A DNA stretch of 57,441 nt, taken from assembly GCA_947474165.1 (NCBI GenBank), contig CANJHO010000004.1, forward strand, positions 1 through 57,441. Direction: 5' to 3'. Every line of letters starts with the position of its first letter. Position 1 is the first letter of the stretch. The position numbers and the translations under genes are program-made. Positions 1 to 10,061 of this stretch are shown here, one piece after another. This stretch comes from Legionellaceae bacterium. GTDB lineage: Bacteria; Pseudomonadota; Gammaproteobacteria; Legionellales; Legionellaceae. The notes beneath the pieces were generated by a model. The model was not told where the DNA came from. It did no database searches and was given only the letters and a program-made list of their open reading frames with translations.

Positions 1-66
1 TCCGCAGTAACTTAATTATTTATTTTTTATGAGACAAATAGATCATAGATAAAATCAATTGATCGT

Positions 67-86
67 CATTTATCGACTTATAAATG
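67..86 (-). terminator. Possible terminator hairpin after the LRR-like gene
   Basis: A 7-bp perfect stem (CATTTAT/ATAAATG, 6-base loop) begins 2 bases beyond the stop codon of the leftward gene at 88-1548. No clean T-tract follows on the minus strand, so termination is only a guess. Bases 1-60 are AT-rich and show nothing else I can name. Confidence 0.3.
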
Positions 87-87
87 A

Positions 88-1548
88 TCATATTTTGTTG
101 GTTACAAACAAATTGTCATAATTACCCTGTTTACTGCGGAATGTGGGATCAAATGATTTAAGAAATTTAAGGCTCTTTATTTGCTTCATACTATAATATG
201 ATAACGGCTTCCACTGCTTTAGATTTAGAGTTTCTATGTTCAATGTCGCGCTTAATAACCCCTCTAAATTTTCACAAGAAATATTACTTTCAATTAAGTC
301 AAGCGTTTGTAGGGAGGGAAAAGTTTCTCCCAAAAAATCCAAGCCAGTACCATTAATTGTTAAGCGCTTAGAGTAAAATGATCTAAGATTAGGGGTCCCT
401 TTTAGCAATGATTTTAAAAAATTCGGCGTTGCTTCACACTCATCAAAAGACGAGCACAGTTGAATCTCTTCAAGTGATTCAGACAAGGGGAATAACACAC
501 CGCCCTGTTTTAACTTTGGTGTAAAATGTGAAACACAAATTTTTCTAATATTTGGAAACTTCGTTAGCAATGCATTTAAATCCTCAGGACTAGTAGCAAA
601 TTGCCACATTGCGTAACAATCAGAAGGAAACTGAATCTCTTCAACATCATTTCTAGCCTGAGGTGAGAGCGCCATTGATAGTAACTGATGCGGTGTAAAA
701 CCACGAAAACGCTTAATACGCTCAGTGTGTTTTGCGGTTGGAAAGTTCCTGACGAAAATTTCATTGATATCATTGCCATACTTGTCAAACGGCGGATTCT
801 CATCATAAATAATATGAGCCAGCGGTGGTTTTCTAACAGCGATGCGCTCAAATACATGTACATGTTTCTCCTTCCGATCAATTAATTTAGAGAATGCGCT
901 TATAGAAAGCTCAACAGGGATATTTGGCAACAGTTTGTCTAAAAGATAAAAATTATTCAGATCCTCTGTAGGAAAACCATCATAAATAATACGCTCGACT
1001 GCGGGTTTTAAACGACTTATCATTTGCAGTGCCTTCGCTTGATAGGCCTCGTTCAATCTAAACAGATCGGCAGTCCTCAATACCCGTTCAGCAGGATAAT
1101 CATTATCAATCGCGGCTTCTAACCAATAATCGTCCAACACTTGCAATTGATCGCTCGTAATCGATTGTTGGCGACTGGCTGCATTCAGCAGATCAGCCTC
1201 AAGGACCGGGGTAATTTTTTGTCGATTTTGTATTGAAAGATAATCTGAAAGATTGGTTTTTGTTAAACGACAAACAGCCCCATCTTGCCAAATATATAAC
1301 GCAAACCCTTGATCAATCAAAGAAGACATGGCAGCCTCTGCCTGTTTTCTTTTAGTCGCTGACCAATAAGGCGCACTCCAATCAGATAAAATCAATTTTT
1401 TCTGTTTTGGCTCACGCTGTAAGTCATTCATTACAAAGAAAGGCTTACCAAGAACCAACTGATTAATACTCAAATTACCCGTAGGAACACGCGTATAACT
1501 AACTCGTCCCACGGCTTCTTGATAATAAAATTCCGATGGAATAGGCAT
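88..1548 (-). CDS. Unknown protein with C-terminal leucine-rich-repeat-like region (effector candidate)
   Basis: This is a 486-residue protein I do not recognise by name. It has no signal peptide and no obvious membrane segment, so it is probably cytosolic or exported without a Sec signal. From about residue 330 to 470 it has degenerate leucine-rich-repeat spacing (for example SLQTLDLIESNISCENLEGL). The N-terminal 120 residues (around KPFFVMNDLQ and FALYIWQDGAVCRLT) look like a separate domain. Large LRR proteins of this build are common among Dot/Icm-translocated proteins of Legionellales, but that role is inferred only. It stands alone, divergent from hmgA. A possible -10 (TATAAT on the minus strand) lies at 1580-1585. 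The ATG at 1548 has only a weak ribosome site. Confidence 0.75.
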   Translation of the reverse strand: MPIPSEFYYQEAVGRVSYTRVPTGNLSINQLVLGKPFFVMNDLQREPKQKKLILSDWSAPYWSATKRKQAEAAMSSLIDQGFALYIWQDGAVCRLTKTNLSDYLSIQNRQKITPVLEADLLNAASRQQSITSDQLQVLDDYWLEAAIDNDYPAERVLRTADLFRLNEAYQAKALQMISRLKPAVERIIYDGFPTEDLNNFYLLDKLLPNIPVELSISAFSKLIDRKEKHVHVFERIAVRKPPLAHIIYDENPPFDKYGNDINEIFVRNFPTAKHTERIKRFRGFTPHQLLSMALSPQARNDVEEIQFPSDCYAMWQFATSPEDLNALLTKFPNIRKICVSHFTPKLKQGGVLFPLSESLEEIQLCSSFDECEATPNFLKSLLKGTPNLRSFYSKRLTINGTGLDFLGETFPSLQTLDLIESNISCENLEGLLSATLNIETLNLKQWKPLSYYSMKQIKSLKFLKSFDPTFRSKQGNYDNLFVTNKI

Positions 1549-1757
1549 CAGGCACTCATTTTTTAAAGTACTTTATTTGATTATAGAGTATATTTATAGA
1601 ATCATCTGTGATAACGGCGATCACAAGCAATGCGATGTGGAGTTCATTTTTTAAACATAGGTTGCCTGGATATTCAGATTATGAATTGACTAGCGACGCA
1701 CTGGGTGCAATCATTGGAATAAAATTTTAAGACATCCTCGTAACCAAGGAGAGGCGC

Positions 1758-2993
1758 GTGTATTCTTTTGGATTTGGAAATCATCATGCCAGTGAAGCAA
1801 TGCCTGATGCATTACCCACAGGACAAAACTCCCCTCAACAATGCCCCTTAGGCCTTTACGCCGAGCAGCTCAGTGGAAGTGCCTTTACTCGACCCAGGCA
1901 TCTTAATTTACACACCTGGCTATATCGGCGCCTACCCTCTGTGGTGCATCAAGATTATGAAGCCTATCCCCATGCCATTAACGATAAATTTGCGCCCCAA
2001 CAAGCCCCAAACCCCATGCGTTGGTCGCCTCGATTAGCCCCAATGATTGACCAGGACTTCATTGATGGATTGGTTCATATGGCGGGCAACACGCTACTGA
2101 ATACCTATCTTTATCAGTGCAATCAATCCATGACCACACGCTATTTTAGTAACAGTGATGGCGAACTGTTGTTCGTACCTTATCAAGGTGCGCTGGTTTT
2201 ACGGACAGAATTGGGCTTGCTTGAAATTACCCCGGGGATGATTGCAGTTATTCCGCGCGGGATCCACTTTAAAGTGGAGTTACTGGATAATACGGCTGCA
2301 GGCTATCTCTGTGAAAATACAGGTGCCCCATTAAGGTTACCCGAGTTAGGCACCATGGGCGCCAATGGGTTGGCCAACCCCCGTCATTTTCAATATCCAA
2401 CAGCCGCGTTTGAAACAAAAGATACCGACACCCAATTAATTTGCAAATACCAGCACAAATTGTGGATTGCCAAAAGCAGTCATTCACCACTCAATGTTGT
2501 TGCATGGCATGGGAACTATGCCCCTTATTGTTATGATTTGGCTTTATTCAATGCCATCAATACCGTAAGTTTTGACCACCCTGATCCCTCTATTTTTACG
2601 GTTTTAACCTCAGAAAGTAATACCTTGGGCATCGCCAACCTCGATTTTGTCATCTTTCCATCACGCCTTATGGTTGCTGAAAAAACATTCAGACCCCCTT
2701 ATTTTCACCGAAATATCATGAGTGAATTAATGGGGCTTGTGACAGGAACTTATGATGCAAAAAAAGATGATTTTGCAGTGGGGGGCATGAGTATCCATAA
2801 CTGCATGACAGCCCATGGCCCAGATGCAGCCACCTATAGAAAAGCCACCACCGAAGTACTAAAACCACAACGCTATGTCAATACCCTCGCGTTCATGTTT
2901 GAATCTCGAGAACCATGGCTCATCACTGAAACGGCAATGAATCACGCCACACGACAAAAAGATTACAGCTCATGTTGGCAAGATTTAAAGTAA
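1758..2993 (+). CDS. hmgA: Homogentisate 1,2-dioxygenase
   Basis: HmgA opens the aromatic ring of homogentisate to maleylacetoacetate in tyrosine and phenylalanine catabolism, using Fe(II) in the cytosol. The 411 residues cover the family nearly end to end, from the N-terminal [12 protein letters not shown] block to the iron-ligand region [12 protein letters not shown] and the later His in [10 protein letters not shown]. The start is GTG at 1758, chosen because AAGGAGAGG lies just upstream and family homology begins there. No maleylacetoacetate isomerase, fumarylacetoacetase or HPPD gene is adjacent, so the rest of the pathway must be elsewhere. Its stop codon overlaps the tail of rpoS by 9 bp in convergent orientation. 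In Legionella, loss of HmgA leads to brown homogentisate-derived pigment. Confidence 0.95.
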   Translation: MYSFGFGNHHASEAMPDALPTGQNSPQQCPLGLYAEQLSGSAFTRPRHLNLHTWLYRRLPSVVHQDYEAYPHAINDKFAPQQAPNPMRWSPRLAPMIDQDFIDGLVHMAGNTLLNTYLYQCNQSMTTRYFSNSDGELLFVPYQGALVLRTELGLLEITPGMIAVIPRGIHFKVELLDNTAAGYLCENTGAPLRLPELGTMGANGLANPRHFQYPTAAFETKDTDTQLICKYQHKLWIAKSSHSPLNVVAWHGNYAPYCYDLALFNAINTVSFDHPDPSIFTVLTSESNTLGIANLDFVIFPSRLMVAEKTFRPPYFHRNIMSELMGLVTGTYDAKKDDFAVGGMSIHNCMTAHGPDAATYRKATTEVLKPQRYVNTLAFMFESREPWLITETAMNHATRQKDYSSCWQDLK

Positions 2994-4004
2994 ATCTTGT
3001 TGCGTTAAGCCATAATCTTCAAGATGATGGCGCAAGGCTTTTAAGGCCTCCACTTGAATCTGACGCACCCGTTCACGCGTCAGGTCAATTTCCCGCCCCA
3101 CTTCCTCCAGTGTGGCTTTTTCAAACCCTCGCAAACCAAACCGTCTGGCGATAACCTGCTGTTGGTTCTCAGTTAATTGGTCCAACAAAGTTTCAAGATG
3201 CGCTCGTAAATTTTCATCCGTGAGTAACTCGGCAGGATTTATACTGTTTTCATCTGCCAGGGTATCTAGGAGGGATTTATTTTCATCATAGCCAATTGGC
3301 ATATCAACCGATGCGACTTTATCATTTAATCCCAGGAGCTTTTGCACATCCTCCAGTGGTTTATCAAGCATTTCGGCAATGTCTTCTGGAGAGGGTTCAT
3401 GATCAAGCTTTTGTGTTAACTGTCGGGCTGCTCGCAAATAGACATTAAGCTCTTTCACCACATGAATGGGGAGCCTAATCGTTCGCGTTTGGTTCATGAT
3501 GGCCCGCTCGATGGTTTGACGAATCCACCAGGTGGCATAAGTTGAAAAACGAAACCCTCGGGTAGGGTCAAATTTTTCTACGGATTTCATTAACCCTAAA
3601 TTACCCTCTTCAATCAAATCCAGCAGCGGCAATCCTCGGTTGAGATATCGACGTGATATTTTAACCACCAATCGCAAATTGGATTCAATCATTTTTTTTC
3701 GTGCTGCCACATCACCTTTCAAGGAAAGCGTAGAGTAATGCACCTCCTCAGCGGCACTCAATAAAGGAGAGAACCCTATCTCACTTAAGTAAATTTGAGT
3801 GGCATCCATGGCCTTGGCGATATGTTTACCATGTTGATAGGAGGGAAATGCAATCTCATCTGTAAAATCAGGCTCGACTTCGTCAACAACCACTTCAATC
3901 GCTTCAATCTCAAGCGGCTCATCCTCGAGGTTGGGATCTAAATCGTTGATATTGTCATTATCGGTTTCTACAATTCCGTCTTCCTGGCTATCCTTTGGGC
4001 ACAT
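2985..4004 (-). CDS. rpoS: RNA polymerase sigma factor RpoS
   Basis: This is the stationary-phase and stress sigma factor, which in Legionella also governs the switch to the transmissive phase. The 339 residues contain region 1.2 ([13 protein letters not shown]), region 2 with the nearly invariant [19 protein letters not shown], region 3 and region 4 with the [22 protein letters not shown]. These match RpoS rather than RpoD or RpoH. The ATG at 4004 is preferred because AGGTG sits 6 bases upstream; the frame is open to 4085 but without a good ribosome site there. It follows nlpD, as in many gammaproteobacteria, where a promoter inside nlpD drives rpoS. It is tail-to-tail with hmgA with 9 bp of overlap. 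Confidence 0.96.
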   Translation of the reverse strand: MCPKDSQEDGIVETDNDNINDLDPNLEDEPLEIEAIEVVVDEVEPDFTDEIAFPSYQHGKHIAKAMDATQIYLSEIGFSPLLSAAEEVHYSTLSLKGDVAARKKMIESNLRLVVKISRRYLNRGLPLLDLIEEGNLGLMKSVEKFDPTRGFRFSTYATWWIRQTIERAIMNQTRTIRLPIHVVKELNVYLRAARQLTQKLDHEPSPEDIAEMLDKPLEDVQKLLGLNDKVASVDMPIGYDENKSLLDTLADENSINPAELLTDENLRAHLETLLDQLTENQQQVIARRFGLRGFEKATLEEVGREIDLTRERVRQIQVEALKALRHHLEDYGLTQQDLL

Positions 4005-4096
4005 TGGTTCACCTATGTTGTCAATCACATCGAAATTTAACCCAGCGTAACTACTAAGTTGTATTAACAACAGGCTTCCTGTCAACCCCTAAATGT

Positions 4097-4831
4097 TTAT
4101 TTTTTCAAATAACTCAATGGATTGACCGGTTTACCCGATTGTCTAATCTCAAAATGAACCCCCCAATAACGCCTATCCACAATGCCCATATCAGCAATGG
4201 TTTGGCCTGCATGAATTTTTTGCCCTTCTTTAACAAGATTGTGCAAGTTATTACCATAAGCTGTTAGGTATTGATTATTGTGTTTTATAATGATCAAATT
4301 CCCGTAACCCGCAAGTCCACTTCCTGCATAAGCAACTGTACCAGCAGCCGCCGCATGAATTTTTTCACCTTTATGCCCTGCGATATCAATGCCTTTTTTA
4401 CCTTGTTGTGGAACAAAATTTTCCATGACTTTACCTTGTACAGGCCACAACCACCCCCCATAATACGGTTGAGTGCTGCGAATCACGGCGGATGGTGTTG
4501 AATGGCGACGAAGGCCAGAATAAGCCTGTCTAGGCAATCCAACCGTAACATGCTGACTGCCGCCAGGTTGCAAACGAATCACTTGTCCAACGTGCAAGGT
4601 ATAAGGGCTTCTTAAATGGTTAGCTGCTGCAAGTCTTAGATAATCTTGATCATAACGAAAAGCAACGGCGTAGAGTGTTTCACCGCGCACCACCACATGC
4701 TGTTTTGCATGATCGTTCATGGTTTTCCATTTCAGCTCAACAACGGGTGCTAAACCCTCTCTAGGCGCACAACCATTGAGGAGTAATAGCAGCCCCCCAA
4801 TGAAACCCATTTTAGGCGCCGCATTCATCAT
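4097..4831 (-). CDS. nlpD: NlpD-like LysM/M23 lipoprotein
   Basis: This is an envelope protein predicted to activate the cell-separation amidase, as NlpD does for AmiC. The N-terminus is a lipoprotein signal with lipobox LNGC at about residues 18-21. A LysM domain follows (about 45-90, [21 protein letters not shown] in part), then an M23/LytM domain (about 140-240). The usual zinc-binding residues are degraded: the expected His before GIDIAG is Lys, and the AYAHN block reads AYGNN. It is therefore probably a non-catalytic regulator, as E. coli NlpD is. Its ATG overlaps the surE stop in an ATGA junction, which suggests coupled translation. It is directly upstream of rpoS. Confidence 0.93.
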   Translation of the reverse strand: MMNAAPKMGFIGGLLLLLNGCAPREGLAPVVELKWKTMNDHAKQHVVVRGETLYAVAFRYDQDYLRLAAANHLRSPYTLHVGQVIRLQPGGSQHVTVGLPRQAYSGLRRHSTPSAVIRSTQPYYGGWLWPVQGKVMENFVPQQGKKGIDIAGHKGEKIHAAAAGTVAYAGSGLAGYGNLIIIKHNNQYLTAYGNNLHNLVKEGQKIHAGQTIADMGIVDRRYWGVHFEIRQSGKPVNPLSYLKK

Positions 4832-5580
4832 AATTTTATACCATCCATCCAGGTCGATATTTGTTCAAATGCCTTATAATGGGTTAAATCCAGTTGCAAA
4901 GGCGTAATGGATACAAAGCCTTGACTCACAGCAAAAAAATCGGTTCCAGGCCCTGCATCTGCTTCTGGTCCTGAGGGACCCACCCAATATATCGCATGCC
5001 CACGCGGATCATATTCTTTAACGATGGGCTCAGCACTATGGCGTGTCCCCAACCGGGTAACCTCAATGCCTTTAATTTTATCCAGGGGCAGATCCGGCAC
5101 ATTCACATTTAAAATGGTTTTCAGTGGCAAAGGACTTTTTTGCAATTGCAAAACCAATTGCCTTGCAATGATGGCAGCTGTCTCATAATGTTGAATCGTC
5201 TCACCCACCATCGAAACCGCAATCGCAGGAATTCCAAGATAACGGCCCTCCATGGCGGCAGCAACCGTACCTGAATAGAGAATATCATCACCTAGATTGG
5301 CACCATCATTAATGCCTGACACAACCATATCAACGGTTTTATCTAAAAACCCTGTGAGCGCCAAATGAACACAATCAGTCGGCGTTCCTTCCACACTGTA
5401 ATGCCCACTCTCCAATTGTCTTACCCGCAGTGGACGTGACAAGGTGAGCGAATTGCTCGCCCCTGAACGATTCCTATCAGGCGCCATCACCTCAATATCC
5501 GAGACTTTGGATAATTCGTTAGCCAATGCACGAATGCCCGGTGCTAACACCCCATCATCATTACTGATCAATATTCTCAT
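4828..5580 (-). CDS. surE: 5'/3'-nucleotidase SurE
   Basis: SurE is a metal-dependent nucleoside-monophosphate phosphatase linked to stress survival. The 250 residues begin [16 protein letters not shown], which holds the paired Asp metal ligands, and continue with the typical [14 protein letters not shown] and [10 protein letters not shown] blocks. Length is normal for the family. It lies between a small periplasmic gene (5-bp gap) and nlpD (4-bp overlap), so surE-nlpD-rpoS looks like one leftward unit. The conserved surE/pcm/nlpD/rpoS neighbourhood of gammaproteobacteria is preserved here except that pcm is absent. Confidence 0.96.
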   Translation of the reverse strand: MRILISNDDGVLAPGIRALANELSKVSDIEVMAPDRNRSGASNSLTLSRPLRVRQLESGHYSVEGTPTDCVHLALTGFLDKTVDMVVSGINDGANLGDDILYSGTVAAAMEGRYLGIPAIAVSMVGETIQHYETAAIIARQLVLQLQKSPLPLKTILNVNVPDLPLDKIKGIEVTRLGTRHSAEPIVKEYDPRGHAIYWVGPSGPEADAGPGTDFFAVSQGFVSITPLQLDLTHYKAFEQISTWMDGIKL

Positions 5581-5585
5581 TGTTA

Positions 5586-5966
5586 TTAGCCCTCAGGGGA
5601 TTCTAGCCATTTGACAATTGCTAAACGCTCTTCCAGCATTTGCTTTTTTTCATTCAGTGAGGATTGTAATGCTGTCTTCTGCGGTGAGGTTTGTAACATC
5701 ACCTCATGCGCTGCAATGTCTTCTTGCAGCGATAATATTTTTTTACCATACCCTTGGGGGTCCATACGTAATTGCTCAGCAGAGGCATTAACCTCTGAGG
5801 CAATGGTTGCCAACTGCTCACAACTCATCGAAGCCGATGGCGGCTTAGGGCAAGCTTGAAGGGCTTGCTCCAAAGCATGCGGATGCACCCTATAATATTG
5901 TTCATCAGCAGCAACACAAGTCGTCATCCACAATGATACAGTGGCTACCATGATAGTTTTAATCAT
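5586..5966 (-). CDS. Small periplasmic protein of unknown function
   Basis: I do not recognise this 126-residue protein. The first 20 residues form a Sec signal peptide ([20 protein letters not shown]) with probable cleavage after VAA, so it should be periplasmic. Two further cysteines, at about residues 39 and 49, could form a disulfide. The C-terminal half (about 70-120) is charged and helical, possibly a short coiled coil. It is 5 bp upstream of surE and in the same direction, so it is likely co-transcribed with it. No catalytic motif is visible. Confidence 0.8.
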   Translation of the reverse strand: MIKTIMVATVSLWMTTCVAADEQYYRVHPHALEQALQACPKPPSASMSCEQLATIASEVNASAEQLRMDPQGYGKKILSLQEDIAAHEVMLQTSPQKTALQSSLNEKKQMLEERLAIVKWLESPEG

Positions 5967-6000
5967 CTATAAGATCTCTATTAATGACATGGATCCCAGC

Positions 6001-6032
6001 CTGATACTATACCGCGCGCAGTATAGTATCAG
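6001..6032. repeat. Perfect 12-bp inverted repeat downstream of fusA2
   Basis: CTGATACTATAC and its exact reverse complement enclose an 8-base GC loop. It lies just past the fusA2 stop and before the 5586-5966 gene. It may end the fusA2 transcript, but no T-tract follows on the minus strand, so the role is open. The loop-side motif GCGCGCAGTATA recurs at about 12339-12350. Confidence 0.55.
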
Positions 6033-6036
6033 TCTA

Positions 6037-8127
6037 TTATTTAGCAGCAGCCGCTTTCTTTTCGCTCTCTTTGGCAATCACTGTTTCAGCTACATTGCTT
6101 GGGCAAGGCGCGTAGTGAGAGAATTCCATTGAGAATTGACCACGACCAGAGGTCAGGGTGCGCAAGGTGCTGATATAACCAAACATTTCTGCAAGAGGAA
6201 CATCGGCCTTAATGCGAACACCCGTTACGTTGGCTTCTTGGCCGGAGATCATGCCACGACGACGGTTCAAGTCACCAATCACATCACCGACATGATCTTC
6301 TGGACTGTAAACGTCAACTTTCATGATAGGCTCAAGCAATTGTGGACCGGCTTTTGGTATAGATTGACGAAATGCGCCTTTTGCAGCAATTTCAAAAGCA
6401 ATTGCCGAGGAGTCAACCGCATGGAAAGCACCGTCGTACAGGTTAATAACAACATCCAATACGGGGAACCCTGCCAAGGTGCCGGTACTCATCATTGAAC
6501 GAAAACCTTTCTCAATTGCTGGATGGAATTCTTTGGGAACACTACCACCCACACAAGATGTGGTGAAGGTGAATCCAGTGCCGGGCGCGCCTGGTTCAAT
6601 GGTGTAGTCAATTCTACCGTACTGACCAGAACCACCTGATTGTTTCTTGTGAGTATAGCTGTCTTCGATGGATTTGGTAATGGTTTCGCGGTAAGCAACC
6701 TGGGGTTGGCCGACTATCAACTCAACGCCGTAAGTACGCTTCAGAATGTCTACCTTAATATCAAGGTGTAACTCACCCATCCCACGAAGAATGGTTTCTC
6801 CTGAATCGATATCAGTTTCAACAAAGAATGTTGGATCTTCAGCAACCATTTTACCAATAGCAATACTCATTTTTTCGGTTGAGCTTTTATCTTTTGGCGT
6901 TACCGAAATAGAGATAACTGGCTCAGGGAAAATCATTGCTTCAAGTGTACATTCGTGTTTTGGATCACAAAGGGTGTGACCGGTTCGAACGTTTTTCATG
7001 CCTACGATGGCGATAATGTCGCCTGCTTCAGCACTGCTCAATTCATTACGCTCATTCGCCTGCATCTCTACCATGCGACCGACACGTTCACTTTTACCAG
7101 TAAAGGAGTTGAGGATGGTATCACCCTTGTTCAATTTTCCAGAGTATATACGCACGAATGTTAAGGCACCGAAACGGTCATCCATGATTTTAAATGCCAA
7201 GGCACGGAATGGCTCATCGGCAGAAACAATAGCGAAGTTGCCGTTTGGTTTACCTTCAGCATCTGTCAAAGGTTGTGGGTTCACTTCGTGAGGAGCAGGC
7301 AAATATTCAGTAACCGCATCCAATAATAGCTGCATCCCTTTATTTTTAAAGGCCGAACCACAATAAGTTGGGAAGAAGGCTAATTCAAGTGTACCCTTAC
7401 GGATGCAGCGCTTAATGTCTTCTAGTGAAGGTTGCTCACCCTCGATAAAAGCCATTAGTAAATCATCATCCATTTCAACTGCCGTTTCAATTAATTGATC
7501 ACGGTACATTTCAACTTCGTCAACCATATCGGCTGGCACGTCCGTAATGGTGAAATTTTCTGGCTCGCCAGTTTCATCCCAAATGTAAGCTTTACGGCTC
7601 AATAAATCGACAACACCAACGAAGTCGTCTTCAATACCGATTGGCAAGGTCATAATTAATGGGTTAGCACCCAATACTTTTTTCACCTGTGCTGTCACTT
7701 TCAGGAAGTCAGCGCCAATCCGATCAAGTTTGTTTACGAAAATCAAACGAGATACTTTTGAATCATTCGCATAGCGCCAGTTGGTTTCTGACTGAGGCTC
7801 AACGCCGCCAGAACCACAAAATACGCCGATACCACCATCGAGTACCTTCAATGAACGATACACTTCTACAGTGAAGTCAACGTGTCCTGGGGTATCGATG
7901 ATATTGAACCGAGTCCCTTTCCAGAAACAGCTGACCGCTGCTGACTGGATGGTAATACCGCGTTCAGCTTCTTGTTCCATGAAGTCGGTTGTTGATTCAC
8001 CTTCGTGAACTTCACCAATTTTGTGGATTCTACCAGTGAGCTTAAGAATACGCTCGGTAGTAGTGGTTTTTCCGGCATCTACGTGGGCAAAGATACCAAT
8101 GTTTCTGTAAAGGTTTAAATCAGTCAT
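6037..8127 (-). CDS. fusA2: Elongation factor G, FusA2 (EF-G2) type
   Basis: This is a 696-residue translational GTPase with canonical motifs: AHVDAGKT (14-21), RGITI in switch II's neighbourhood, DTPGHVDF, and NKLDR. The sequence follows the EF-G paralogue found as a second copy in Vibrio, Shewanella and Pseudomonas (for example [20 protein letters not shown] and [15 protein letters not shown]) rather than the canonical EF-G of the str operon. Consistent with that, no rpsL, rpsG or tuf is nearby. In Pseudomonas aeruginosa the two EF-Gs divide translocation and recycling. A C-terminal Ala/Lys tail ends the protein. A promoter candidate lies at 8171-8200. Confidence 0.93.
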   Translation of the reverse strand: MTDLNLYRNIGIFAHVDAGKTTTTERILKLTGRIHKIGEVHEGESTTDFMEQEAERGITIQSAAVSCFWKGTRFNIIDTPGHVDFTVEVYRSLKVLDGGIGVFCGSGGVEPQSETNWRYANDSKVSRLIFVNKLDRIGADFLKVTAQVKKVLGANPLIMTLPIGIEDDFVGVVDLLSRKAYIWDETGEPENFTITDVPADMVDEVEMYRDQLIETAVEMDDDLLMAFIEGEQPSLEDIKRCIRKGTLELAFFPTYCGSAFKNKGMQLLLDAVTEYLPAPHEVNPQPLTDAEGKPNGNFAIVSADEPFRALAFKIMDDRFGALTFVRIYSGKLNKGDTILNSFTGKSERVGRMVEMQANERNELSSAEAGDIIAIVGMKNVRTGHTLCDPKHECTLEAMIFPEPVISISVTPKDKSSTEKMSIAIGKMVAEDPTFFVETDIDSGETILRGMGELHLDIKVDILKRTYGVELIVGQPQVAYRETITKSIEDSYTHKKQSGGSGQYGRIDYTIEPGAPGTGFTFTTSCVGGSVPKEFHPAIEKGFRSMMSTGTLAGFPVLDVVINLYDGAFHAVDSSAIAFEIAAKGAFRQSIPKAGPQLLEPIMKVDVYSPEDHVGDVIGDLNRRRGMISGQEANVTGVRIKADVPLAEMFGYISTLRTLTSGRGQFSMEFSHYAPCPSNVAETVIAKESEKKAAAAK

Positions 8128-8170
8128 AGGACGCTCTATAGGCTTGGTTAAAAATAGTGTTGTATTATAC

Positions 8171-8200
8171 AGTATATTATCTGAATTAGCAGCAGCTCAA
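8171..8200 (-). promoter_or_regulatory. Candidate sigma70 promoter for fusA2
   Basis: On the minus strand TTGAGC (8195-8200) and TATACT (8171-8176) are separated by 18 bases and lie about 45 bases upstream of the fusA2 ATG. The match is reasonable but not proven. Confidence 0.4.
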
Positions 8201-8264
8201 AACATAAAGCTTAATTAGTCGCTGGTGCGCAATAGATTTTCACTCAGTTCCTACGTCCCGCGGC

Positions 8265-8536
8265 CTGATCATTACCCACATTCCGCCAAGTCCTAATCAG
8301 CCACGGCGTGTCGGGGGCCTGTCATGGTAGTCTTCGTTTTACATGCTCGCAAGCTCCGCGTGAAAAACAAAGACCACCACGCCACCCCTCCAAATAGATT
8401 GATCAAGCGCGGACAGAGTGAGCACGGACAATGCGAACTACCATGACAGGCCCCCGACACTCCGCGGCTGATTAGATCTCAGTTAAAAAGGCGCGATATA
8501 TCAATCACGATCTAATAAACTGTGGGTAATGATAAG
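8265..8536. mobile_element. 272-bp palindromic MITE-like element with 8-bp target duplication
   Basis: The ends are inverted copies of CTKATCATTACCCACA (left 8265-8280, right 8521-8536). CCCGCGGC is directly repeated on both sides (8257-8264 and 8537-8544). A second, inner inverted repeat pairs the CTAATCAGCC..GGGGGCCTGTCATGGTAG stretch near 8291-8330 with 8430-8475. Joining the flanks after removing the element restores a sequence resembling the 51290 repeat, so it inserted into an older repeat. Bases 8268-8410 recur at 42984-43126 in inverse orientation with 3 mismatches. No coding sequence is present. Together with its flanks it fills the 8128-8588 gap. Confidence 0.75.
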
Positions 8537-8588
8537 CCCGCGGCTTGTCCGCGAGACGTCTTTTTACTTACTCATCGCTCATTCAAGA

Positions 8589-9860
8589 TCATTTATGTTG
8601 TCGTCTTTTTTGACCCTGTGATGGCTCTGAACGGCTCGCATGATGACGACCACGACCGTTGTCTGAATAAGATTTTCTTGCCTGACCCGCCGATGCACCT
8701 GTGGTTGTTGCAGACATTGGAACGATGTGGCGCGGTGAAAAATCATCCACTTCCACCCGTTCTAAACGTTGTTTAATCAGTTTTTCAATATCTTGTAATT
8801 GTTTCACTTCATCAGCACTCACCAATGAAATGGCCTGACCCACAGCCCCTGCCCGACCAGTCCGCCCGATACGATGAACATAATCCTCAGCAATACTCGG
8901 CAAATCAAAATTAACAACCATTGGCAATTGATCAATATCAATGCCACGGGCCGCGATATCTGTCGCCACTAAAATTCGAATTTTACCTTGTTTAAAATCA
9001 GCCAACGCTTTGGTGCGCTGAGATTGGCTTTTATTACCATGAATCGCAATGGCATCAATCCCATCAACCGCAAGCAACTTCACCAATCGATTGGCGCCAT
9101 GCTTGGTTCGTGAAAAAATCAAGGCCTGGCCCCAATCATCTTTACGAATCAAATGGCTCAATAATTCCGCCTTCCGACCCTTATCAACTGGGTGAATTTT
9201 TTGCGCCACAGAAGCCACGGCTATATTCCGCGGTGCAACACTGATTTCCACAGGATTTTTAAGAAATTCTTTTGCTAATTTACAAATTTCATTTGAAAAC
9301 GTCGCAGAAAATAATAACGTTTGACGAACGCGGGGCAACAAGGACATTATTTTTTTAATATCAGGAATAAAACCCATATCCAACATGCGATCGGCTTCAT
9401 CAAGCACCAGTGTTTCTACTTCCTCAAAACGAATGGCGCGTTGAGCAAATAAATCCAGGAGTCGTCCCGGGGTTGCAACTAAAATTTCCACTCCGCTGCG
9501 CAATTTTATCATCTGTGGATTAATCTTTACCCCACCAAAAACGACCGCTGATCGCAATTGAAGGTATTGGCCATACTGCACAATACTTTGATGTATTTGT
9601 GCGGCCAATTCCCGAGTAGGGGCTAAAATCAGCACTTTAATATGATTGCTTTTAGCGCGAGGTTCTGTGGATAAGCGCTCCAATAAAGGCAATGTAAAAC
9701 CTGCGGTTTTACCCGTCCCTGTTTGCGCGGAGGCTAACAAGTCATCCCCTCGTAACACAGCAGGAATCGCTGCTAACTGAATGGGCGTCGGTATCGTATA
9801 GCCTTGCTCAAGAACCGCTCGTAATATAGGCTCTGATAGGCCAAGGGTTGAAAATGTCAT
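8589..9860 (-). CDS. rhlE: DEAD-box ATP-dependent RNA helicase, RhlE type
   Basis: This cytosolic RNA helicase probably acts in ribosome assembly or RNA remodelling. The 423 residues show the full motif set: AQTGTGKT (45-52), [53 protein letters not shown] and [10 protein letters not shown]. The DRMLDMGF version of motif II and the short basic, Gly/Ser/His-rich tail after about residue 385 fit RhlE. The gene is single, divergent from the malic enzyme gene with about 200 bp between them. That intergenic stretch is AT-rich and must hold both promoters; I could not fix their positions. Confidence 0.9.
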   Translation of the reverse strand: MTFSTLGLSEPILRAVLEQGYTIPTPIQLAAIPAVLRGDDLLASAQTGTGKTAGFTLPLLERLSTEPRAKSNHIKVLILAPTRELAAQIHQSIVQYGQYLQLRSAVVFGGVKINPQMIKLRSGVEILVATPGRLLDLFAQRAIRFEEVETLVLDEADRMLDMGFIPDIKKIMSLLPRVRQTLLFSATFSNEICKLAKEFLKNPVEISVAPRNIAVASVAQKIHPVDKGRKAELLSHLIRKDDWGQALIFSRTKHGANRLVKLLAVDGIDAIAIHGNKSQSQRTKALADFKQGKIRILVATDIAARGIDIDQLPMVVNFDLPSIAEDYVHRIGRTGRAGAVGQAISLVSADEVKQLQDIEKLIKQRLERVEVDDFSPRHIVPMSATTTGASAGQARKSYSDNGRGRHHASRSEPSQGQKRRQHK

Positions 9861-10061
9861 GGTGTTTCCTCATATCAAATGCAATCAATTTCAGCCAACA
9901 CCAAAACAAACTGCGTACAAATAATAATCATTCTATCACACAACTGAACTTATTTCAGTTTTTTATCGATAATACGCTTATATTAAAAAAGTCTATGTCA
10001 TTGAATAAATCCAATAGATTCGCTATCGTAGACATTCTTAATTCTATATAGAGACCAATAG

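Noticed and set aside
2269..2490. Antisense open frames inside hmgA and many other genes
   Set aside because: They are shadows of well-supported genes, without ribosome sites or recognisable protein features.
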